Positions 1 through 8,903 of a stretch of 64,000 nucleotides of DNA are shown here, in pieces. Positions within the stretch are counted from its first letter, which is position 1. Every line of letters starts with the position of its first letter. The stretch spans positions 248,001 through 312,000 of the forward strand of contig MCGT01000025.1 in NCBI GenBank assembly GCA_002104935.1, read 5' to 3'. The notes under the pieces were generated by a model, which saw only the letters and a program-made list of their open reading frames with translations, was not told the origin of the DNA and did not search any database. Source of the stretch: Hesseltinella vesiculosa. Taxonomy: Eukaryota; Mucoromycota; Mucoromycetes; Mucorales; Cunninghamellaceae. The translations under genes were made by a program, and so were the position numbers.

Positions 1-800
1 CCCCATCGCTTACCATTTTTTGGTCAAGCGCTGCTTTGGTAGCGTCTTCCAGAGGCTTGATCACCAAACGAAGCATGCCACTAAAAAAAACAAGGTGAGA
101 TCGAATATGGACTACCATGCGGTTTTCCTCGCTGTACCTGTCCTTTTCAAGAGCCTTTGATCGATAGGTAAAGCCATATGCTTGCACCTGGAAAGAGGAA
201 GAGTCAACCGCAAGGTCATTCTTCTTTTTTGGACGATTACCTTGGGATAGTAAAAAGGGAGGGGTTGATTTTCCTGCAGCTGAGGGTGATATTCAACGCG
301 AGATTCCATGTCACCTTCCCGTTTGGAAAGAAAAGTGAAAAATAAAATGAGCAGTCGCCAACGTGGGGGTGTGAAGGATCATACCATTGCCATCTGTTTG
401 TTCAAAGTACAGCACGTTTTCCTGAAACAGGGTATCCTTGGTCTTTCGTTTAGGGATCAAATCACGCTGTATCGATTCAAACGGCACGTCCCCGTCATGG
501 CTGACTGTTTGCTGTGTTCCAGTCACTTTTGCCTTGTCAATGGGAGGGATCACTAGGTGAGGCTCTACAGTCCAACGTCGCTAGATACGTATCATAAGAG
601 GGAAATCCGATCACGTTAGAGAGTAGCGTCAATGCAACGATAATCAACCTTACAATCGTGGACCAGAAGTGCGATCGATCGGCTGGGACGGTTTGCTCAC
701 AAAGCACAAGCCACGAAGTTTTACTGTCAATAGCAGGTTCGTCAAAGTAAATCGATGGTTCGTATTGGCTAAACAGATCGCTTGGATCAGTGATCATCAT
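1..800 (-). CDS. Unrecognised conserved-looking protein, 5' part (runs off left edge)
   Basis: Partial gene on the minus strand, beginning at the double ATG at 800-795 (MMITDPSDLFSQYEPS). At least four exons join in frame: 800-654; from 580 (starting RRWTVEPHLVIPPIDK, acceptor TCTAG); one containing ESRVEYHPQLQENQPLPFYY; and one starting VQAYGFTYRSKALEKD. A further piece reading GMLRLVIKPLEDATKAAL reaches the left edge. Every junction keeps phase with normal GT-AG borders, which is good evidence for a real gene although no single open frame is long. The protein is soluble-looking, with no signal peptide or membrane segment in the visible part. I do not recognise the family. The C-terminal part lies outside the window. 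Confidence 0.5.
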
Positions 801-1640
801 TGTACGAGCTCAAGTGTGCTGAATCACAGAGAGCAGGAACGAGAAAAAAAAAAAAAAACGTCTGCGCTCTATTCCTTTATAATTTTTTGGCTGCGAATCA
901 ATAGTGAATGTGGTTGGAACTAGGTGCCTAGCCATCCTGAAGTTCTGTTGTTGCAACTAAAGTTAAACATTTTTACTCCTGCCTTGCATTCTCAATTTTT
1001 AAAGTGCTAGACGATTAAACGTTGCAGTGGGGGCGAATGCCTCAAATACAGTTTAGTCGCGATGCAGCCTGTATGAACACACAGAGCTGTGGACCGAAAA
1101 ATCATGAAGCCAGGGCATGAGGGGCACAAGAACGCGATGCTCAAAATGATGTAATCAATTGAAACTCATTCATAAATTAGGCACTCTCCAAGATACAACT
1201 CGTACTAAATATTTAACCCATTTCAGCTGGTCGTGTTTTTATTTACATCATCGCAAACACGCTTGCCAGTTGGCGGTACATTTGAATACCCAGCATTCGC
1301 CTTAAAAAGATCATTGAAGTAGCCAAGGGAGACACGTGAGGTCAAAGTTCATCTGCAAATGTAATTAGGTCAGATCTTGCAGAAAATATGCGAACGGTAT
1401 AGCAGCCCATTCGTTTTTGTATGCTTTGGCTGCTGAGGCAGGTCGGTTGGTTCCAGAGCCGTTTGGGGCTCAAAGGCAAAAGGCAGGGAAGAGTTAGGCG
1501 AATGCCGGGTAGTCAGCCGGTCACCTAAGAGCAAAAAAATAAAAAAAAAGGCTAATGAGTAAAATAAGTCACGAAGAAAACTATATTACAATTCTGTTAA
1601 AGCACCTGTTTTGCTATTGGTAGCATTCCCACGTGTCGCT
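801..1640. other. Intergenic stretch, nothing recognised
   Basis: About 840 bp of AT-rich sequence with stops in all frames. It should contain the promoter of the minus-strand gene starting at 800. No repeat, RNA gene or coding exon was recognised. Confidence 0.4.
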
Positions 1641-1649
1641 GGTTTTTAG

Positions 1650-2150
1650 AGAGATATGCAGTGGCGCCAAGTAACCAAAACCAACGACACGATAGCAGAC
1701 GGACAGGCTTCAAATAGGCAGGCGCTAAATAGCGCATACAGCAAAGAAACAGGTGCCAAAGACACAGGCGCCAAAAAAAAACACAGGCGCCGAAATGGCT
1801 GGAGCCAAAGAAACGGCCAAAAAAGCGCAGGCAGCAAGGACAGCTGCCAAAGACACAACTGCCAAAATGCACAGGCGCCGAAGAGGCTGGAACCAAAGAG
1901 GCGGCCAAAAAAACACAGGCAGCAAAAAGACAGGTGCCAACACACAGGCGATGAAGAACCAGGAGCCAATGAGGTGGGCCAAAAAAAAAAAACCACAGGC
2001 AGCAAAGACAGCAAAGATACAGGTACCCAAGACACAGCTGACAAAAAAGAACAGCCAGAAAAAGACAGTTGCCAAAAAACACGCGAACGAGCAGCAAAGA
2101 GAAGGTACCGACAGACAGGCGCCGACAATCACATGAGCAGGCAACGACAA
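1650..2150. repeat. Degenerate minisatellite of GCCAAAGACACAGGC-type units
   Basis: About 500 bp made of imperfect repetitions of a 12-18 bp unit close to GCCAAAGACACAGGCGCC, separated by short A runs. Because the unit is nearly free of T on the plus strand, both strands stay open in several frames: a Lys/Thr/Gln/Arg-rich frame on plus and Leu/Phe/Cys/Val-rich frames on minus. This is what a low-complexity tandem array gives, so I annotate it as a repeat rather than a gene. It lies just downstream of the small acidic ORF ending at 2172. Confidence 0.6.
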
Positions 2151-2171
2151 GCAAGCAGCGAAGGGAGTAGA

Positions 2172-2876
2172 TTACTGGCTGAAGGCTGCACGGCCAGGGG
2201 CGGACGGCACACATCCATGATTGATGCGGCGGCGTGGTGATTTGATGTGTCGCGTTGCCTAATTGGGTATCAAGAAAAAAATAAGTTTCAGGAAGTAAAA
2301 TGGATAACAAGAATCATCAATTTTCTTACAAGAACTTCAGCGCTAGCCATACGCGGAAAATCATCATCTTCGTCGCCTTCATTGCTGTCTTCATTGCTGT
2401 CTTCAACATCTTCTTCGCCTTCTTCTTCGCCTTCTTCGTCGGAGTAACCATAGTCGACTTCGTCGTCTTCATAAAAGCTGAATCCTCCTTTGGGCACTGC
2501 TGACGGACGTGAAGACGTGGCAGGTATGGCGGGCGCTTCCGAAGGATGTGCAGACATGGCAGGCACAGGCTCAGGGGCACAGACGTCCATTGGAACAGGT
2601 GCGGGCCAGAAAAAGACAGCAAGAGCAAAAGCACATTGAGAGCGCGAGGGTCGGCAACCTAGATTGGATTCAGGAAACTGTTAATAACTACATTCCTGTT
2701 ATACCAGAAACCATCACCAGCTTACCAAATGCCCGAACAAAGGCGGCGTGACGGGCTCGTCGTTGGCGGTGTCGTCGGCAAAGACGCACGCGAGGATCGG
2801 CTAACATGAACAACGACACCAAGAAAATAGAACGTGAGAATCCGTGCGGCATCAACCCTGCTTTAAATACTTGCAT
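2172..2876 (-). CDS. Small acidic protein with N-terminal hydrophobic segment (uncertain)
   Basis: Three exons can be joined in phase on the minus strand. Exon 1 starts at ATG 2876, or at the internal ATG at 2852, which gives a signal-like MPHGFSRSIFLVSLFML. An intron (gtaagctggtg...caatctag) leads to an Ala/Pro-rich then strongly acidic exon (FYEDDEVDYGYSDEEGEEEG) ending near 2332 at a GTAAGA donor. A short last exon after ...cccaattag ends at TAA 2172-2174. The coherent splicing supports it, but the composition is low complexity and the region is decayed. The acidic tail could bind basic partners such as histones or RNA-binding proteins; that is only an inference. No family recognised. Confidence 0.35.
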
Positions 2877-2945
2877 CTATCGGGAATGGTCCGATGTCGT
2901 TGGCCATAATGCTTGGCTGGACGGACGACTGTTGGCGGGCGGGAA

Positions 2946-3052
2946 CGAACGATCCCCACCGAGACATCATCCCCACACTGGATCAGATCAAGGAATTTGT
3001 CTATGTGAATCGAATCATGAAGGAGTCGCTGCGTATCTCCGGCCCTGTAACT
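2946..3052 (+). pseudogene. Cytochrome P450 K-helix exon fragment
   Basis: The plus strand reads HRDIIPTLDQIKEFVYVNRI followed by MKESLRISGPV. This is the hallmark P450 segment that runs into helix K, with the invariant ExxR motif present as ESLR and the usual proline-turn after it. Nothing else of a P450 is present: no I-helix, no PERF region, no heme-binding FxxGxxxCxG. Homology stops abruptly after GPVT, where a copy of dispersed repeat A begins in the opposite orientation. It is therefore a gene relic. What family of P450 it came from cannot be told from one exon. Confidence 0.7.
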
Positions 3053-3140
3053 TTTGATCACTTTCGTTTTGACACTTCCGATTCCCCAGCTAAAAAAAAT
3101 CAATCATCGGCCATTTTCATCAGGGGATCCCCAGGCAACC
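3051..3140 (-). repeat. Partial copy of dispersed repeat A
   Basis: Read on the minus strand this is cctggggatcccctg, then aaaatggccgatgattga, a T run, then gctggggaatcggaagtg and caaaacgaaa. It matches, nearly base for base, the repeat A segment at 59692-59775 and 62767-62850. It abuts the P450 exon fragment. Confidence 0.65.
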
Positions 3141-3597
3141 TGTAAAAAAAAATCACAGTGCGGACTTGCTCCAATCAGTTCATCCCATAATTCAAAACAT
3201 TCTCAGAAAACAGATCAAAGTGGGATTTTGCACAGGTGCAAGCTCTTGCTGTATGAAATGTATGCGAAGGCTGTCGATTAGTATGTTTTTGCTTTGAGTC
3301 TTTTTTTTTCTTTCTTTTTTTTTTTCAAAACACAATTGGCTTACCGGAGACGAAGGGCATGACCATGGAAGTGGCAGGTGGGCCAGTAGGCAGCACTTCG
3401 GCCGGGGTGGGAGGGTCAGAGGGCTCGACATCGGAAGGAGCAGCAGGACGTGATGGTTCGATGTCGACTTTGGCGAGAGGGACAGGAGACGTGGCAGGGT
3501 CAGGGCTACCATAGGCCGTAAAGACCGGGTACACAACGTTGGTGCGGGTCATTCGTCGGAGCATGGCAGGAGTCAATGGCATATGCACACGACGACG

Positions 3598-4454
3598 TCA
3601 GGATGGAGCAGGTGGGCGGCGAGGCTCGGGTGCAAAGAGCACGACATCGACGTCGAGTTGGGGACAACAGGAAGGACGCGCCTTGAAAAATAAAGCGAGG
3701 TTAGGTGTAATTCAATGACATAGTTGCCTTCCTGAATATTCAACTTACGACAGACACGTGGGAACCAAGAGTTGGTGTGATGGTGAGACCTTGGAGGGGA
3801 CGGGTTCCCTATGAACAATGAACAATGAAAAGAGAGAGAAAAGACTGTAAGTTAAGAAATAACTGCATTTCAAGCCATTTACCAAGCCCGTTACGTTGCT
3901 TCTGGTGATAGGACCTTTGGTGAAGCGGCATCCCTATGCAGAATTAAAAAGAAAGGGTTTGAGGACGCTAAATCCAAGCGTCGGTTCTCTTATAAAACTT
4001 ACCAAGCCCGCGGCAAAAACAATGACATGGTTTCGCATTGCCTAAATGAAACGAATAAAAGATGTTTGAGACTGATTATCAATGACATTACTTTTAAGAT
4101 CACACTTACTATGCCGAGGGAAACCCCATATTCGATCCACAAATGCTTGGCCAGCACACGCAAACAAATCATTCCTATGCCGCCAAAGAAAACGACTGGG
4201 AAGACAACAAATAAAAGGCACACATACACACTGGAACAGGCCAGCAACACCAAACCATACATGTTGTCAAGCAACATGGCACCCAGGCCGAAGAGGCGGC
4301 AAACAGCAGCATGCACAACACCTGCGGTGGCAGCAAGCAATCGCTTGGCCCCGAAGCGGACGATCGCCCAAATAAGGACATAAAGAGCCATGATGGCAGT
4401 GATGGCACAGAGGCCAAGGTCAAAAGTCGGCTGCGAAGTTGTCGTTAACTGCAC
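3598..4454 (-). CDS. Spliced membrane protein of unknown function; start unresolved, in-frame TGA
   Basis: The first large exon (about 4454 to 4115) encodes several hydrophobic helices (AITAIMALYVLIWAIV; MLLDNMYGLVLLACSSVY; LFVVFPVVFFGGIGM). Four short exons follow in strict phase 0: AMRNHVIVFAAGL, GCRFTKGPITRSNVTGL, GTRPLQGLTITPTLGSHVSV, and ARPSCCPQLDVDVVLFAPEP ending at TGA 3598-3600. The last exon frame continues beyond that TGA without another stop down to about 3345 (VYPVFTAYGSPDPATSP, then a Pro/Glu/Ala-rich linker) and reaches a GTAAGC donor. The TGA may therefore be a nonsense mutation. No in-frame ATG precedes the first exon except the Met inside AITAIM; an ATG at 4479 is in another frame. 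Integral membrane location is inferred from hydrophobicity. Confidence 0.45.
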
Positions 4455-4479
4455 CCACGGTGGCCAGTGGGGTTACCAT

Positions 4480-5908
4480 GAAGAAAAAGAAGAGAAAAAC
4501 AAAACACAATTGAAGTTGTAAACAAAAATAATTTTCACCAGCAGCCAATCACATGTCAGTGGTGGCTTGGGCGTTGAGGGCTTCTTTTTGTTGTCAAAGA
4601 CTCGTTTCTTTTGCTAAAGGAAATGATACAGGAAAGACAAGAAAAACGTCAAGATATGCTACGCGCAGAAGTTACAAGTGGAGATGCAATGAATTCAGGC
4701 ACAGGGTCTGTGCATCGTGCCACTGGATTAGTTTCGCCCAAATGACGGCAACCTTAAAAAATGGCGCCTAAATCGATCATTAGCCTTAATATTGCATCGT
4801 TTTTCTATTTTTTTTTATATATGAATGCACCTTGCAAAAGTGTCATTATTGAGGTATGAATCTTGATAATCAAATATATAGCGAGGTACATAACTTGAGA
4901 ATCAACCAAACATATTAGAAGAGCACGCAAGATGGACTTGACAATTGTACATATGCCGAAGTGAGCGGCGCCACATAAGCCTCAGTTGACTTTGATTGTC
5001 GACGTTGCACCAAGCCTTTTCTCTATTTGTTATTGACTGCCAAGGATGTTAGCCTCTTTTACTGTTTCCAAAAAGCTTGTTTACTTGATTGCATTGTGAA
5101 AGATCGAGGCAGTGGAAGAGCAAATCAGAGTCAGTCTAAGCTGTCAGCTTTTTTCTTTTTTTTTTTTTTTCCCTAGATGGCTACTGTTTACCCTATTCGA
5201 TTCGTAGGGTGGCCACCAAATCTTCTGCCAAGTACCAAGGTCACCCTTCATCATTTACTACTTCCTGAGTACCAAGTTTGAAGCCGGTCGGTGGAGGTCG
5301 ATTTCGGCTTGGTTTTTGACAGTAGAGCGCTTTTCTACCGTTTTTCTCGTTTTTGACGGGGGACCAGAGATTGTAAATCATGGTTCTTCAAACTTTGGCT
5401 GGACAACTGTGCTCAATCGACGCGATTTTTTCACCTAAGTTAGCTTTCGTCAGAATCTTTTTGGACATAAAGTATAAGTTAGATCCATTTGTTCAATAGT
5501 GCCCTACCGTGTTTTCTCGATTTTTCAAAATCCTTGGGGGTTCCCTGGCCATTTTGGTAGAAAACAAAGGATGCCCTCACCAAAATTGGCACACCCATTT
5601 CAAAATCTGACCGTAGACAAACACAGCTTGGCGAGACTAACAGCCAGATATTTCATTAAAAACCCTAGAGTACCCCATTGCAAAGGTGGTCAACAGTTCT
5701 TCAAACACAGGCAATCTCTGCACTGTATTTGCCAGTTCCAGCACCATCAAAACGTTCCTGGCATTGATTTCATTTTTTTACCCAGCAGAGTTGCAACATG
5801 CCCTATTGGTAACAAATTTTCCTTTTTTTCTGCTCCCATTTTAGCAGAGCCTCCTCTTTTTCTTTTTTTTTTTTTTCTTTTCCTCTCCATTTATCCTCCA
5901 CGCAAATC
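4480..5908. other. Long intergenic stretch with a possible degenerate repeat A copy
   Basis: About 1.4 kb without a credible gene. Around 5533-5560 the sequence cttgggggttccctggcc is close to the palindromic start of repeat A. Near 5720 and 5770 there are further weak matches (ctgcactgtatttgcc; gatttcattttttta). An open plus-strand frame from about 5499 to 5918 is Phe/Pro-rich and looks non-coding. The end of the stretch holds the T-rich promoter and 5' UTR of the gene starting at 5909. Confidence 0.35.
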
Positions 5909-6472
5909 ATGTCTATGAAATTATACCGATCGGTTGCCAGCATCATGGTACGAAGGCCGCCGTTGAATGTGACGCACATCTCAAAAGAATCCTCAACAGC
6001 TGCAAACGATCTTCATTCGCTTGCCCGGCTTCCATCCAGCTGGCTGTACCTGCTGGTCAAGAAACCGCGAAAAGATCATGCCTGGCAATTCCCCCAAGGT
6101 GGCATTGACAAGGGCGAATCAGTGCTTCAAGGTGCATTGCGGGAACTGGCTGAAGAATGCGGCTCATCCATCAAGGTCAGGGCCCTAGACAATGACCCAG
6201 TCTGCGTCTTTCGCTACGACTATCCCCCCGATTTTATGGGTAAGCGAGCTCGCAAATACCGTGGCCCCGAGGTAAGGGTGAAAGTAGAGAAAGATTTGAA
6301 CTGACAGAGTGAGGGCTAGGTGCAATTCATCCGCGCTGATTGGCTAGAAGGCCAATGTGAGCCAGACGGAAAAGAAATCATCGACTTTGCATGGGTGTCG
6401 CAGCGAGACTTGAAAGACTACGTGACAGACGAGTATTACAATGCTATCCAGCCGCTGTTTCCTGACCTGTAA
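5909..6472 (+). CDS. MRPL46: Mitochondrial large-subunit ribosomal protein mL46 (Nudix fold)
   Basis: Two exons, 5909-6271 and 6320-6472 (donor GAG|GTAAGG, acceptor GGCTAG), give 171 residues. The N-terminus is basic and Ser-rich (MKLYRSVASIMVRRPPL), as expected for mitochondrial import. NDLHSLARLPSSWLYLLVKK and AWQFPQGGIDKGESVLQGAL followed by RELAEECG form the Nudix-like core that mL46 (yeast MRPL17) keeps. The end, DFAWVSQRDLKDYVTDEYY, matches the typical C-terminal region of fungal mL46. The role is structural in the 54S mitoribosomal subunit, probably without hydrolase activity. It is shorter than usual because the segment between the RRPPL motif and the Nudix core is only about 20 residues. 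A stand-alone Nudix hydrolase is the alternative. Confidence 0.75.
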
Positions 6473-6539
6473 TTTATTAACGACATCATATAACCCATCG
6501 AGAAGCAAGGCAATAAACGACCATTTAATCTATGAAAAT

Positions 6540-8703
6540 TCATGCCAGCTTATGCTGTCCTTTCTGTCCACGGTCGTCGTCTGTCATTTTTGCTGATTTG
6601 GCTCCAAATTGGATGGCTCGCTTCCAGTTCCGACTTGCCAGCGGGAGACCCAGCTGGTGCACGATATGGCGCAATAGCAGCTTTTCGCCTACACCTCGCT
6701 CGTAGCGCATGTCCATCTTCAGCTGAATGGGCACCTGGCACAAGTAACGAACAAGATCCGTGTCGAGGAATGGGAACCGCGCTTCCTTGCCATGGTCAGA
6801 AATGATGCGATCATCGCGACCAAGATTACGGGTAGAGATCCGATCGACATCTAATTGCGTCTATATGGAAAAATGAAAAATGAAAAAAAAAATAGTCAAT
6901 TCAGATCGTTTTTTTTTTTCTCCTCTTGACCATACCTCTTTGATCAATTCCGACCAACTTCCTCTTTTGTAGGCTTCTCGATGCCGGGAATAGCCACCCA
7001 GCTGCTCGTCGGCACCGAGGCCAGAAATAAGAACTCGTGCTTCACTTTGATACTCGTTCCCGTTGAGTAATCCCTTTCCGCGCGCAGCAAACCAGAGAGC
7101 CATGGCAATACTCTAATGATCAGGATGAAGCCGAATTAGTCTTAACGACAAGCGATAGGTTAGCATTTATAGTTACCAAATCCATCACTGTGTCCAGTGG
7201 GTACATGCGGTCAATAATGCGTTGTTTGTATGACATAGCCTCTTCAAAAGGCACGTTGACTTCCACAAAATGCCACTGTCTCTCAGGTGCCATGTCACTG
7301 CCAACAGTCGAGGTGAGAGGGGCGATGAATTAAAGTTGTCAAACACTTTTCTGTTTGGATTCATTCCTACCGTAATTCCTGCACACCGGATTTGCCGGTA
7401 AGTCTGTCAGGGGTATCATAGGTAGATCGTACAGGGGTATTTGTTGCGGACCGCTTTTGATTTTGCCGTGCCTGGACAGATCGAGGGTTTTCGAACGCGA
7501 CGTTTAGCAAATCAATGGGTTCGTGCACAGGCAAGTGCCGATGTACCAGGGCAGCCAGGGCAATACAGTCTAGCCCACCCGAAAATAAAATGGCGACGCG
7601 AGGCTGCGGACTTGAAGAGCTAGAAAAAAAAATAGAACGCGTTGAATGTGTGTGGGTGGACATGAGTGGGACAAAAGTTTACGATAAATGGGGGATATCG
7701 GCCACCCGGCGTTGCACAGCAAGGTCCAGGGTGCGTGTCATGTCTTTCATAGTCGTTTCCATGCTCGCGCAAATGGCTGGCATGTCATTCACGTCGGCCA
7801 CAGGCTGTAAATCTTGGTCGGTCGGTACGGCTGTGTTCAGCCGATCAAAAGGCATCGTCTTTGGAAATATACAAAAGCGGTTAGCCCGGAGATCCACCTA
7901 CGACAAGGTATCCTTTTTACCAGCTCAGAGACAGGGTCAAAAGACCACGGGTGGAGTTCTGGTTGCAAAGAGTCGGAAGGAGACAATTTCAGACGATACA
8001 CGCCCTGTGAAGGGATTTCTTCCCAGGCTATGGCCGAGTCGTTTGCAGCCACGGAGCTTAGCATGAACTTTTCCGGATCTTGACGCCAAAGTAAAGACCG
8101 ACGACCGAGGCAATCTCTCGAGAACCATACGTTGTTAAAGCGTTGCTATGAAAAAGTAAAACCATGTCAGCTATCCTTGCATTGTTTGTGTGACCTCGAC
8201 TTGCATGCCAGAATACAAACGCAAAAGGACCCTCGATCCTGGCCACCAACTTCAATAAATAGGTTCGTGCTTGATCTTCTGTGTCAAAGTCGTTCATTTT
8301 TTCCAGCATATCCATAACAATGCTTGTGTCATTGCTGCCAAACGGGACCTGGGGAAAAAAAAGGCGTGAGCGGGAGCCGTCGTTCCCAAGGGGCTTACGT
8401 CCAATCCACCAAACACCTCGCCATTCCAGCAAAGAACATCGCCTGTGTGCTTATCTTGCAGAGGTTGTGCTACAGTGGATGGTCCACGCAAATGGAGCAC
8501 GGAAGAAAAAAAGTGAAGTGTCCATTTGCCGTGATCAACGCTCATTTGCACTTGAGCATCGGGGCCTAGCATATAAGAACGAGGTGAGAAGACGCTCATC
8601 GTTAAGGTGATTTACCTCTCTTTGTATTAAATGCCTTGAGTGTTTGCCATTGTTCATCGAGATTAGATCCTGTAGGTTGGACCGAGAAAAGAATGCCACA
8701 CAT
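6540..8703 (-). CDS. ASNSD1: Asparagine synthetase domain-containing protein 1
   Basis: Multi-exon gene from ATG 8703 to TGA 6540-6542. It starts MCGILFSVQPTGSNLDEQ, so the class II glutamine amidotransferase nucleophile Cys2 is present. Later come VLCWNGEVFGGLD and FAFVFWHA of the GATase domain. The C-terminal half has the PP-loop ATP site (VAILFSGGLDCIALAALV), ISGLGADEQLGGYSRHREAY, and FPFLDTDLVRYLCQVP of the asparagine synthetase fold. The diverged GATase and the SGLGADEQLGGYSRH signature fit ASNSD1 better than true asparagine synthetase, so asparagine-forming activity should not be assumed. Its start lies 200 bp from the POL1 start on the other strand. Exon borders inside the gene were only partly worked out. 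Confidence 0.85.
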
Positions 8704-8903
8704 GGTGCCAAAGGAAATGAAGAAAGAGTGATCACACCAAGACACTTCGTTTTTTTTCTTTTTTTGGCTCTCGCCTGAACTGCGCGAGTGACTGGCTCCC
8801 CGAGTCGAAAAAACTCGCGCCCTAAAAAAAAAACTTGCCCGCGTCTTTTTTTTTTTTTTTTTTTTCCTTCCTTCCGCATTTCCGTTTTCTTGACTTTTAT
8901 CCA
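8704..8903. promoter_or_regulatory. Bidirectional promoter between ASNSD1 and POL1
   Basis: Only 200 bp separate the two divergent start codons. The segment holds several CG-rich motifs (gaactgcgcgagtg, aaactcgcgccc, ttgcccgcgtc) in an otherwise A/T-tract background, including a T20-plus run just upstream of POL1. GCGCGA/TCGCGCC-type words resemble E2F/MBF sites used for G1/S genes such as DNA polymerase alpha. The match is by eye only and no exact ACGCGT box is present. Confidence 0.4.

Noticed and set aside
1597..2310. Long Leu/Phe/Cys-rich open frames on the minus strand and a Lys-rich frame on plus
   Set aside because: They are by-products of the tandem repeat; composition is low complexity and three frames are open at once.
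5499..5918. 139-residue open frame upstream of mL46
   Set aside because: Phe/Pro-rich, no domain, overlaps the T-rich promoter and a probable degenerate repeat.
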